DNA of 64,000 nucleotides from Apophysomyces variabilis (Eukaryota; Mucoromycota; Mucoromycetes; Mucorales; Mucoraceae), in NCBI GenBank assembly GCA_002749535.1, contig MZZL01000393.1, forward strand, positions 1,047,511-1,111,510, in the 5' to 3' direction. Below the pieces are notes generated by a model. That model had not been told where the DNA came from. It saw nothing but the letters and a program-made list of their open reading frames with translations, and did no database searches. This document shows, piece by piece, positions 1 to 11,082 of this stretch. Position 1 is the stretch's first letter, and the number at the start of each line of letters is the position of its first letter. The position numbers and the translations under genes were made by a program.

Positions 1-802
1 CATGTGTAAACGTGACACACAAAGGCATCTGCACGAATAATTTTTTTTTGGTCATTATCACATTACACATAAGGAATCTTTTGAAAATAGTAAAAGCACT
101 AGAAAGGCTATGCAAGCGTCACAGAGACAACCACACAGTATAAAAGCAGGTGTGGGAAAACAAAGTACTACTAAGCTTGAGGGCAAGTAAGATGGAAATA
201 TGAAAACCAACGGAAGTGTACTTGTTTTTGACAAGTCCGAGTTTTATGGATCTCGTGACGGAATGGTTATGTAACCAAGTAGGTTGTCCCGAGACGAGCG
301 AAAGAGCTATCAGAGTTGATCTAATATGGGTATCATAATGAAGTCATTATTGTTCTCTTTGTTGTTCAACCTTCATCTGTTGTTATAATCAGGCAACATT
401 TGTTTACAGGGACGCATTATTCATGCACAGACAAGATAAGGACGTGGGTGGTTTAGATGTGGATTTTAAGTGGTACAGTACGAAGTTTTCCCCACGAGCA
501 CAGCAGGAATTAAGGAGAGAGAGTGTGTGTGTGCGGGGGGCCTGTCAGCCGAGTTTATCACGTTTGGATCTCTTGGTTCTTTCTCTTTGGACACATACAT
601 TGTTGTTATTGTGTCCAATAACGAATCAAAATTGAAATGATCCTATTTATACAGGGGTAATAACAAAAAGAAGGCTCTCTCTCTCTCTCTCTTTCTCTTT
701 CTTTTCTCTTCTTCTTTCTCTCCCAAAAGGGATAGACATAACTGTTATTATTTCTTCTACTGCTTTTTCCTCTTTTTCTTTGCTTTGCATTTTAATACCC
801 TT
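1..802. other. Left-edge non-coding stretch and 5' region of the LITAF gene
   Basis: I see no supported gene here. A 70-codon open frame at 423-635 has no recognisable motif and no coding-like composition. A (CT)n microsatellite lies at about 675-691 and is followed by a CT-rich tract up to the start codon at 803. Such pyrimidine-rich leaders are common just upstream of fungal genes. Confidence 0.6.
675..693. repeat. (CT)n microsatellite
   Basis: An uninterrupted CT dinucleotide run followed by imperfect CT-rich sequence to about 800. It lies in the probable 5' leader of the LITAF-domain gene. Confidence 0.8.
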
Positions 803-1704
803 ATGTCTTTTACCAGCCGCAAACCGTCAAACTTCTCTTTCACATCATTTCAACATAAACGGCGTAGGGAGCGAACGGACAGTGGCCACGACGCGAATTC
901 TACCACAAAATTATCGATGACCGAATCTGGATGGCACGATCAGGGACGACTTGACCCAGGTTCATCGTCTTCCTGCATTTCTTTACGGTCAGCACGCTCC
1001 GGCAGATCGTCCATGGCAGATAATATGTCTGTGCGAGTTCAGCGCTTCCATTTTGGTACCCCGTCTTCTTGTCATTATCACAATCCTCTGTCAGATTCAA
1101 TAAGTAGTAAGAATAGCAGCACTTCATCCATTATAACAACCAGGACATCACTTGGGCCACCTGCCCTATCCAATCATCGACGGGTATGGCCTTTAGTACG
1201 AAGCAATGCCAGTATAATCAGTCAGAAAAGTGAAACTGCGTCTTGGCGATCACGAAGACGTGAATTGATGATGAATCAAAGTCTTCCTGAATTTGAGACT
1301 CAGATATTTTGCTCGACATGTAAGAAATGGACCCAGTCTCGTATCCGATATCGATTGGGAGCCATGACGTGGCTTATAGCCTTTGTTCTGTGAGTTGATA
1401 TGATGATGTCTCGATAAAGAAAGAGCCACACTATAACTAAATTGTATTTTTTTACTTATTTCCGTTTAGGCTGATGTGTACCGTTATATTATTTTGGGTG
1501 CCTTTTTACGTCAAATATTTCAAAGGTGAGTGAAAAAAAAAGGAAATGAAAAAAGAGATGCCAAAACCAGTTGCTGAGGTGTACAAAAAAAACCAACCAT
1601 TACAAAACCCAAAAACAAACAACAAAAACAACAAAACGTTTATAGATGTTGTTCATTATTGCCCATCTTGCGGTACAAAACTGGGAAGACACTCCAAACT
1701 GTAG
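803..1704 (+). CDS. LITAF-domain zinc-binding membrane-associated protein, three exons
   Basis: Exons 803-1389, 1470-1525 and 1646-1704 give a protein of 233 residues. The first 165 residues are Ser/Arg/Thr-rich and look disordered. The C-terminus is a classic LITAF-like domain: a first CxxC knuckle (Cys170, Cys173), a hydrophobic stretch at about 187-210 that enters the membrane without crossing it in this family, then a second knuckle in HYCPSCG (Cys220, Cys223). The domain is split over all three exons, joined by GTGAGT donors, which is why a single open frame misses the second knuckle. LITAF/SIMPLE proteins sit on the cytosolic face of endosomes and lysosomes. In fungi their role is little known. 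The start is the first ATG; an upstream in-frame TTG is unlikely to be used. Confidence 0.85.
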
Positions 1705-2497
1705 ATATACATTCTTTTTTCTCTTTTGTATGTATAGCAAGATCATTGGAAATGCCAGTTGAAAATGACAAATAGGGCCCTTTTAACCCAAAAAAATCTA
1801 TCGCCATGCTGAGTTTCGATTTATATCTTCGTTGCCCTGAGCAAAACGAAACAAGGTATCAAAAAGTGGAAACACGCGACGGAAAAATGAAGGTTAGCAG
1901 AGGAACCAACTTACTATGGTGAAATTGTGTGACCTTAGGGGGAATTTGTCAACCATTAAACCGAAAGCCAATCCAGCCTTAAAGACAAACCATACCAAAA
2001 CAAAAAGGAATAGAAGGATTAAGATAAACAATCTATTTTTCCTCAGGCAAGAAAAACAGAACAAGAACAGAGCTCTATCTTTAGGACTTCCCGTCTCGCA
2101 CCCTTCTTACAACCTTTATCCTATCTTCTATATGAAAAGAAGGATAACCTTGTTATTTTTCTTACTCAGTCATTTTCTTAGCCATATAGCTCGAATTTTC
2201 GTAATAATGAAGTACCACGAGTTGATTCTCTTACGGATTATTGGGTCCCTTTTTTTCCAGCAGTGCAAGGCAAGGCGCCAAACACCACGTGTTGAAGGTC
2301 TTTTCCAGGTTAAAAATAGACCATACACTAGAAAATTTCTCCCGGGCGATCCAAGTCTGGATTTGGAGCGCCGATTATTGGCTAATAAAATGCTCTGGGC
2401 CAATCGGCCAACTCAACTCTCTTCTCTCTCCTTCGCTCTCTCTTGATTTCTCCTCCCCTTGTATCCTGTGTTCTATTAACACCACCTCCTTGAAAAA
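1705..2497. other. Intergenic region with the UDP-glucose dehydrogenase promoter
   Basis: No gene supported. Open frames at 1916-2446 on plus and 2170-2403 on minus overlap each other and match nothing I recognise. The final 100 bases are CT-rich leader sequence just before the start at 2498. Confidence 0.6.
2377..2404 (+). promoter_or_regulatory. Paired CCAAT boxes upstream of UDP-glucose dehydrogenase
   Basis: A reverse CCAAT (ATTGG, 2377-2381) and a forward CCAAT (2400-2404) lie about 95-120 bases before the start codon. This is the usual distance for HAP/NF-Y binding in fungal promoters. Function is inferred from motif and position only. Confidence 0.4.
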
Positions 2498-4180
2498 ATG
2501 ACCATTGCTACTACTGTTAAGAGCATTTGCTGCATTGGAGCCGGTTATGTTGGTAAGTATCGTGTAGGACCGTGTAGAACACATTAAACCTACGCGTTAA
2601 AACATAAATCTAATATATACGTGACGTTCCAACTAAAAAAAATACTTATGTCATTTTTAGGCGGTCCTACTTGTGCTGTTATTGCCTACAAGTGCCCTGA
2701 AATCAAGGTCACCATTGTCGACATCAACCCTGACCGCATCGCCGCCTGGAATTCTGACAAGCTGCCCATCTATGAACCTGGCCTGGAAGACATCGTCTTT
2801 GCATGCAGAGGAAAGAACTTGTTCTTCTCCACAGATGTTGACGCCACCATCGAAGAGGCTGACCTCATCTTTGTCTCTGTGAATACTCCCACCAAGAAGG
2901 CTGGTATGGGTGCTGGTATGGCTGCTGATCTTGCGTAAGTTATTCATTATCTTTGGAGATATCGGAACGTGCATAAGTTGATAACCTAACCCTGAATGAA
3001 CATAGCTATGTCGAAAGTGCTACCAGACGCATTGCCGAAGTTTCCAAGAGCTCCAAAATCGTGGTTGAAAAGTCCACTGTGCCCTGCCGTACTGCCCAGA
3101 GCATGCGCACCATCTTGGAGGCTAATTCGACACCTGAGATTCACTTTGACATCTTGTCCAACCCCGAGTTTTTGGCTGAAGGCACAGCCATTAATGATCT
3201 TCTCAACCCTGATCGTGTCTTGATTGGTGCTCTTCAGACAGAAGAAGGCATTCGTGCACAGAACGCTTTGGTGGATGTGTATGCTCACTGGGTACCAAGA
3301 GAGCGAGTGATCACAACCAACCTGTGGTCGTCGGAGCTTTCCAAACTTGTAAGTAGTACAAAGGAATTAGGGTTTTATTGGGAGCTCATCCCCGATGGTT
3401 CTTGTCTTTTTTTTGTGCTGTTAGGCTGCCAATGCTATGTTGGCCCAACGTATCTCCTCCATCAACGCTCTTTCGGCCATTTGTGAGGCCACTGGTGCCG
3501 ATGTGGACGAAGTGGCTTATGCATGTGGCCGTGATACCCGTCTGGGTTCCAAGTTCTTGAAGGCTTCCGTCGGCTTTGGTGGCTCGTGCTTCCAGAAAGA
3601 TATTCTCAACTTGGTCTATCTCTCCCGCCAATTGAACCTGCCTGAAGTGGCTGACTACTGGCAGCAGGTAGTGACCATGAACGAATACCAGAAGAAACGC
3701 TTTGTCCGCAACATTATCTCTACTCTTTTCAACACCATCACCAACAAGAAGATCGCCGTTCTCGGCTTTGCCTTCAAGAAGGATACCGGCGATACCCGTG
3801 AGTCAGCTGCCATTACCTTGATCAAGGACTTCATCCAAGAACGGGCACGCGTGGCTATCTATGATCCTAAGGTTGAAGAGGAACAGATCTACTTGGACCT
3901 GACTGAACCCGGTGTGGTCGATACCCGTGCACAGGTTGAGAAGCAGATCCAAATCTGTGCCAATGCTTATGAAGCTGCTGAAGGCGCTGATGCTGTGGTG
4001 ATTGTCACCGAATGGGATGAATTCAAAGACGATAAGTTGGACTATCAAAGAATCTACAATGGCATGAACAAGCCTGCTTTCTTGTTTGATGGTCGTCTTT
4101 TGGTTAATGCTTCCAAGCTCCGCCAGATCGGTTTCAAGGTGAACGTGATTGGCAAGAACGAACTTGCTGGTACTGCCTAA
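2498..4180 (+). CDS. UDP-glucose 6-dehydrogenase
   Basis: Four exons (2498-2552, 2661-2934, 3006-3348, 3425-4180) encode 475 residues, the normal size for the family. The enzyme oxidises UDP-glucose twice with NAD+ to UDP-glucuronate in the cytosol. The N-terminal Rossmann motif GAGYVGG starts at residue 14. The catalytic cysteine is Cys279 in GGSCFQKD. The central dimerisation helix and the C-terminal UDP-binding domain follow, including [13 protein letters not shown]. In Mucoromycota, UDP-glucuronate feeds glucuronic-acid polymers of the cell wall, so a strongly expressed housekeeping role is likely. Codon choice in exon 4 is rich in C-ending codons, which fits high expression. Intron 1 interrupts the nucleotide-binding loop. 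Confidence 0.95.
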
Positions 4181-5829
4181 ACATTCCCGCTTTAAGTTGT
4201 TTATTTTTTGTCTTTTGCCGTTACTTTATCCCAGTTTTTCTCCTCGTTTTCTCTTGCATCACCTTTTCTTCTTTTCTCGTACATACACAGACGCACAGAT
4301 ACAATTCCAAAAAAACCCACCTAAACCTCCCACATAAACAAAGATTTAAACTCCTTACGAAAAATGTATTTTTTTGTCCAAAAGAAAAAAAAGAAGCCGA
4401 AGATCGCAACACGGGATACCTTTTTTTTTTTCTTGATCGTTATCTTTCCCATGTGGCAACAGGTTCGCGATTGTAGAAGCCATATAGTGCAGACGTGATC
4501 CTCTGCACGGAAGAATGCAGTAAGAATGCCAGATAGTTAATTGTTGGATAAGCAAGGAATTCTATCGATGGGGGGATTTCGTTTTTGGTTCATTAGCTGG
4601 TTTCCTCTCAGCCTAGAACGAGAATGACGGGCGGTCTATCAATGTTTCACATCGGATCAGAATAGGGCTACTAAAACAAGGAGATATGTACCGACGTCCT
4701 TGACTTAAAAAGCAGCATACAAGCATGGACACCGGAACAAAGGCTGTCTCAACTTTTTCTTCATTCGTGGATCACTGCCCTAAACTTGGTTAATCTCGTT
4801 GTCTTGGTTACACAAATCAAAGAAAAATCACAAGTTGTCAAAGATACGGAAGGGACAATCGCTCCCCTGGTTTCTTTTTTTGGATTGAGGAATACGGAAA
4901 CCCCATCCCATCACCTCATAGCGTACAAAATTTTCGGATAGTGTTGCCGCTTTGATCATCTTCCGACAAGGTTATATTCCATGTCTGATACCTGTTCCAT
5001 GAAGCATTATAGAAATGGACTAGACCATGCTCTTTCACGCATAAGGAAACAGCGATACACGTTCCTATGGCTTATACGCTAATCGGTGTACTGAATTATG
5101 GCAATGTGCGACCTGGCAATGGTAAATGACATTTATCTTTGATAATGATGGGCCCAACGAAACTTTAACAGCTGCTACAACCCACACGGAAAAGTAGAAA
5201 ATCTCCTTTCGTTCGCCTTTTTTTCTATACAAAAAAGGCTTCTAAAGCAAAATGGGTAAAGCTCGATTGGTCTTTATCTTTGAACGGAGCCAATCAGCAC
5301 GATTTTCAGAACAATCGCGTAAAAGCCCGGGATACATGACAATGAACTGCCAGTTTACACATGAAAATGATTCACGCTATAAAACAAAAAAATGACTGGC
5401 TTGAGCCCCTTAGTCTTCTTTTTGGAATAAAAAGAAGTTATAGGATGATATCGGAATGACTACTGATCAGCATTAAGGATATTGGTGGGACATTAAGTAA
5501 AGGGAATTTCCACGTCTTTGATGTTACTACAAGGAACGGTTTCCAACATGGAAAAGTATAAGGTTGACAGGTGTCGAGGGGAATAATTAGGCAATGAATA
5601 TGGATCGACAAATAAAACAAAGAAGACGCGTGGTTTGAGGAACTTGTATCACAAACTGCCACTTCAAGTGGAACTCCTTCAGAGCACAAAATCAAACGTG
5701 ACATACGCGACTTGTCCCTTTCTAACCAACGCAAAATAACCCAATTTTAAGCGGCGTGATTTCCTACATGCGAAAGTAGTAGCCTTTTTTAATTCTTTAT
5801 CATAGTGTAAACTAGCTGTTTATGGAATC
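4181..5829. other. Convergent intergenic region
   Basis: This lies between the stop codons of UDP-glucose dehydrogenase and the sphingolipid phosphatase. I see no supported gene. A CCAAT near 5290 and a TATAAAA near 5380 on the plus strand look promoter-like, but only very short frames follow them. A non-coding transcript cannot be excluded. Confidence 0.5.
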
Positions 5830-7882
5830 TCAAATGGATCGGCCGGAACCAAACAGGAACTCGAACATGAGTGGTACGGGGAATACGGCAAGAAAACCAA
5901 TGCCTTTCGGAAAACCCATTAGGCAATCCAGTCAATGAAAGACGACATGATAATTTACCTGCATACACGATCAATTTCGTCACAATGTCAACATCATATC
6001 TTAAAGGGGCTTCTTCCAGGATGAGCACGGACAACGGATCTACCTGTGCTTTTTCATCCACACCATCCGAGCTATCTTTTCCTGCTCGATGCTGTAACGC
6101 CGCTGATCTCTCGTGAAGATCGATCGCTGATTGAATACCAACATGCTCGGCTGCAGATACAGAGCTGGTGAGACCATGAAAGTCCAGAACCGACGGGACA
6201 GGATGGATGCTCTCCTTGTTCAGGCTCTTGTATGTTCTAAATGCAATATCTTAGCCTATCTTTTCTAGCATTCCGCGTGTGCTTCCTTTGTCTTTTGTCC
6301 TGTAACAGCTTTACCTCACCTTGCACCTATTTCAAATTTACGGTGTGGAAGATTAAATGCTCGGTAGATTGGAGGCAAGATGAAGTAGCACGCCTTTTTA
6401 CATGCTAATCGCCACACAAAAAGAACGGCGACACCTGTTCAGGATTCGTCCCTGTTTAGATGAAAACCAATCTTAAAGCAAAAGCAGAAAAGAAACACTC
6501 ACCAAGGACGACCTTCACAAAAACAATTGGCATTGCTACGATACCAGAGGTTTTGACAGTTGCAGCTGAGGAATCCAAAGCCAGTCGGCATATATCGGAG
6601 TGTTCACATAGCCAACCACCAGGAAATAAGCCAATCAGGACGCCCATGAAGCACACGCTGCATGCTTGTTAGACAAACGACAACCAACATTGAGAGAAAA
6701 AAAAAGGCGAACATTACCTGTCTTCAAAGCAAGGACAAGGCTCAATGGGATCAGGGCTGCGCGTGAAAAATATGCATAAGAAATCTTTTCTGTTGTGTTC
6801 ATTGTTTGTCCACTCTCTCTTCCAACTTACTGGAGTCCAACAAAAGAAAGAAAAATCGGAATTCCCAAAAATGCTGCGTAGAATGGGTAAGTTTAGGAAA
6901 GTCATAGGTTCCGTTGTCAGATAGGTTACCCCAATAGGTGTCACTCGTAAACAGTGCGTCAAATTCATGTCGAAATGTCCATTGAAACCAGTAAAGAATA
7001 TAGGCTAGGATGCTGCCACTGATGATATCTGGAAAGAACGGATGAGATCGAACCCAATCGTGGCTGTTTTTGCTGTTTGCCTCATTTTTGCATTACCTGT
7101 CATACTATGCATTCCACAGTAAAGGCGCCCAAAGACTACACTAAATGCATAAATGATACATAGAGCGATTGCAGCCAGTCGCATGGGAGATTCTGGTGAC
7201 AGCGAATCACATGCAATGGCTATAAAATAGAGTGCTACGGAGATCGAATTGGTGGAGTGAGTGGAGGGGAAGCCATATTCAAGAGCAGTGGATTCAGACA
7301 TGGTCAGACGATGGACGGGTGGGGAGAGCGGTCGTGGTAAGCACATAAAATCCTGGCCATGGTGGACGAGGTGAGTAAAAGAAAAGGAAAAAAAGAAAGA
7401 GTTTCTTTAGAATTGCTGTACCTTGAGGAACCCAGACCAGAACACGCCAAACGCAGTTAGAAAAGCAACACTTCAAGATAATTTTTCAGCAAGTATAAAT
7501 CAGTTGAAGGGTACATTTCTTTCCTAGAACACCAACCTTCTGCCCAGAGCCGCGTTTCCGAACCAAATTAAAAGAGGTAGAAAGACTAAGAAGAAGGTAT
7601 GTGTGCCGAGGTTGGCAGTCCATAGAAAATAAGCATCCCACAGTGGTGTCCGGATGATTTTCTACAATCGAAAAGACGTTGATCCAACTTGATCCATGCT
7701 CTGCCGCGTATCTGGCGGGTTACCTGCATTTTTGCTAGGATAGGTGTTTCCTGGCGCACGTAAGGTAATAACGCTTTGCGCATCTTGGCCCGGAGAGGAT
7801 GAAGCGCCTTGTCGTAAATGCGTTCGTCATGTGTTCCAGAGTCAACATCTGATGCGACCGTTTTAAAGATCTTTCTGGCCAT
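5830..7882 (-). CDS. Long-chain-base-1-phosphate phosphatase (PAP2 superfamily, Lcb3-like)
   Basis: Eleven exons read on minus: 7882-7724, 7661-7537, 7470-7422, 7352-7097, 7028-6930, 6873-6831, 6756-6718, 6657-6503, 6434-6320, 6236-5959, 5903-5830. They encode 463 residues. All three PAP2 phosphatase signatures are present: K-x6-RP (KDFMCLPRP, residues 111-119), PSTHS, and GRLYCGMHSMTD with the catalytic His and Asp. Multiple hydrophobic segments predict an ER membrane protein. The family removes phosphate from sphingosine/dihydrosphingosine 1-phosphate, balancing the signalling lipid against ceramide. The HPDPIEPCPCFEDS block is typical of the Lcb3/YSR branch. The start at 7882 is the first ATG in frame; the frame stays open upstream, so an extra 5' exon is possible. 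One donor (GTTGGT after exon 2) is weak. Confidence 0.9.
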
Positions 7883-9450
7883 TGAGCAATCGAATGCAGA
7901 GCAAAAGAATCCACCGGAAAACAAAACGTTCTGCAGAGAAAAGATTGTGCAACCTCTGTTTTACAACCTTCGGAGTATGAATTTAAAAGGCATTTGCGGG
8001 TGGCCTCTAGGCGCTTTTTTTTTTTACTTTAAGACAGATACTCTTACAGTGCATACGTTTGGTCCCCATAATGACCAATCTTCATTCTAAATAATTCAAT
8101 AACATGCCACAATTCACATGCGTTCGATACCTTTCACTCTTCGTCCTCAGACATGTTCCATGTACGGCTCAAGACTGCATATAAAGACCTACATGATATC
8201 AAGACGAAACGGAAACAAGTCAATGCACAGCCGTAGTGTTTCAGTTCGATGAACATATTCTTTGGTTCAATTACCAGCCACAGATCAATATCATTATTGG
8301 CAAAACTTGAGCAGGCATTTTTAAGTCGGATGGTGAGGCAAACGGTGTGTAACCAGACCATGGGCGACCGTTACTGGAAGACCATCCGTTCTCGCTGTTT
8401 CATCTTCCTTGTCCAAAAAAAAAACGTCTATATGAAACTGCAAAGCTTTTGCTTGACGTGGAGACGTTGTTTAGCATAATTAAGCATTGATTAGCAACCA
8501 GTTTTTGATGTGATGTACTATTTTGTCTGTATTGCTATAATAGTAGATGGTTTCCCTTTAGGTAAAAGAAATGTTCGTTAAACAGACCCCTGAATGAAGT
8601 TGTTTGGGGAATTGACAGCAGCATGCATGCACAAAACAGCAATAGCTAAAGAAGATGTATAAATAACATAGCTCTTAGTATCAATAAGAGTCATAATGGG
8701 TATTATGGGTCATTTTCGTTTTGTTTTTTAAATATTCTAGTTGAAGCAGCTCTTGGAATAAGAAAGACATGAGATTTGGGTGTCTTCTCAAATGAGAGCT
8801 GAATTGTGACCCAGATAATAGGTGCGCCAGCCACTTTGAGAGATTCTTCGGGCTCAGCCCTGTTTTGGACATCCGAACCCCACGGTGGATCAATGGCTCT
8901 CCAGTGCCTGAAAAGGCAATCACGACGAGACAATCCCTAGATATGAAGAGATAACGATCGAAACGATGCTTTTCTCTATCTCTCTCTCTCTCTACCCTCT
9001 CCGCATCCCTTCCCCCCATAGCGATCAATGTATTATACAAGACATAAACACATGATACCTCTTTCTCCTTAATATATCGCTTTCAGCTGTCCGTTTACCC
9101 TTGATCTCTCCATCTTTTCCCGCGGCTTCGGCTCCTTTCATGGCTATTTACCCGGTAAAAAGATCCAATAGATAGCTAAACATAAACAAAAAAAATATAA
9201 ACTTTAAGCTTTTCTTTTACGGAGTTTGCTTCTATTGTTTACGTGATTAGAACGCCTAATTGCAGCATCTCGGAATTCGCCATGAGAGAAGGATCAGAAA
9301 AAGGCAAACTATCCGCTTCGTGGAGATTTGGAGAGATAGGGAAGATATTTAAAACACCGAAGAGCTTAGATAAGCGCCTTGGTTTTTTCGTTTAATTATC
9401 GCTGTGCCTCTTCTCTCCTTTCCTTGTCTCTTCTTTTACTACCTCGTTTC
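7883..9450. other. Divergent intergenic region
   Basis: This lies between the phosphatase start and the PP2C start. Small frames at 8134-8361, 8249-8479 and 8681-9040 have no motif. A CT microsatellite lies at about 8973-8992. The last kilobase is pyrimidine-rich and probably promoter. Confidence 0.5.
8973..8992. repeat. (TC)n microsatellite
   Basis: An almost perfect TC dinucleotide run in the intergenic region upstream of the PP2C gene. Confidence 0.75.
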
Positions 9451-10893
9451 ATGGCAGCCTTCAAAGCCGTTGGCACTACTACGACTACAATCACTGCTAG
9501 CGTCTCTGCTGCCGCTATGCGTTCTGTGACAGGACGTAGACTACTACCCCTGGCATTGCTCATGAAACCACAACGTGCACACCGCTCATTCTCAACCACT
9601 TCCTCATCCACCTCTCTCGCCACCGCAACACAATCCAGCTACAACTACGACTATTCACAACCTATCACGAAATCCCTTCCTATCTACGACTTTTTTTCTC
9701 AACCAAAGCCTAAACCGTCCTTCAACTTCGCCTATGGTGCCGCTGGAATCGCAAAGCGAGGTCGGCAAACTCAGTCCAACGAATGCTATCAAAGCATTCA
9801 AGTCGGTGAAGATGCATATTTTTATCGCTCTGATGCACTTGGCGTAGCCGATGGCGTTGGTGGTTGGATCGGAACTGCAGGTAAATCAGAAAGGAGAAAA
9901 AAAAAATTTTTTTTCTTTGGGCAAAGCAGACAAACAGATCTCCGCAGCCGATAGTGTTACCTTTGTGTTCCTTTGAAACTCACACACGGACCTCCCATAG
10001 GAGCGAATGCCGCGTTGTACTCTCGCAAACTTATGCATCATGCTTTCCTTGAAATGGAGCGATTTGACAATATTGAAGATCCTTTGTTTTGTATGCATGA
10101 AAAAGCCAACCCCGTTGAAGTATTGCAGCACAGCTACGAAGCTTGCCTCAGAGAAGCAAAACAAGAGGTACAGAAAAAAAAAGTGAAACCCAACCGTTGG
10201 CTAAACCATCATCCAGGGCATCGTCGGTTCCTCCACTGCATGTCTAGCCGTCTTACGGGGCGATGAACTCCGTGTTGCTAATCTTGGCGACTGCGGCATC
10301 TCCGTGATCCGAAACAATGGCTATGTCTTCCGAAGCGAAGAACAACAACATTCCTTCAACTATCCATATCAACTGGGAACCCAATCCCGAGACAGACCCA
10401 GTCACGCACAGGTAATAGCGAAAGAGAACTCTCAGTTGGTTTTCTGGTTATTGATATTTTCCATCTATAGACTTTTAACGTGAATGTTGAGAGAAACGAT
10501 ATCATCATTATGGGCTCGGATGGTCTTTTTGATAATTTGTTTGACAAGGAAATTTTGACAATTGTTCAATCTCATGTCGCTGCGCATACGTTGCCTGGAT
10601 CTGATGGACGGTCTCCTCGTTTACTTAATTTCAACCCTCAAGCATTAGCTGATGCTTTAGCTTCGGAGGCTCAAGCCGTCAGTGAAAATCAACGCCATCT
10701 AGACAGTCCCTTCCAAAGAAAGGCGATGAATGAAGGACTCTATTATCAGGTATGTAGACGGAGAAACATGGTTAGTCTGGAACAGGCTTTGGATTAAATG
10801 ATTCTATGCATGCAGGGTGGCAAGGCAGACGATATCAGTGTACTTGTGGCTATCGTTCGTGATAGCGAGGATTCCCCCGATCGCCGACTTTAA
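9451..10893 (+). CDS. Mitochondrial PP2C-type protein phosphatase (Ptc7-like)
   Basis: Five exons (9451-9880, 10001-10167, 10217-10411, 10471-10749, 10816-10893) encode 382 residues. The first 50 residues are rich in Arg, Ser, Thr and Ala without acids, a typical mitochondrial presequence. The metal-dependent phosphatase fold follows: ALGVADGVGGW carries a metal-binding Asp, ANLGDCG and MGSDGLFDN are core PPM motifs, and the last exon supplies KADDISVLVA with the final metal ligand. Ptc7 orthologues dephosphorylate mitochondrial proteins and act in coenzyme Q synthesis; that role is inferred from family membership. The ATG at 9451 is chosen because the frame upstream starts only with a TTG and would spoil the presequence. 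Confidence 0.92.
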
Positions 10894-11082
10894 TTCCTTT
10901 TATCTTATCCCTTAATTATTCTTTTCCCACACGTACTTTCATTTACCAAACAATTGACAATATGTATATAGAATCTGCATTTTCTTCATAAAAACTCGAA
11001 TAATATTCATATTTTATAGCAAAGCATAAGGGAAGCTATGATTTATTAGTTGATGATTGGAAAAACAACAAGTAGAAAGACT

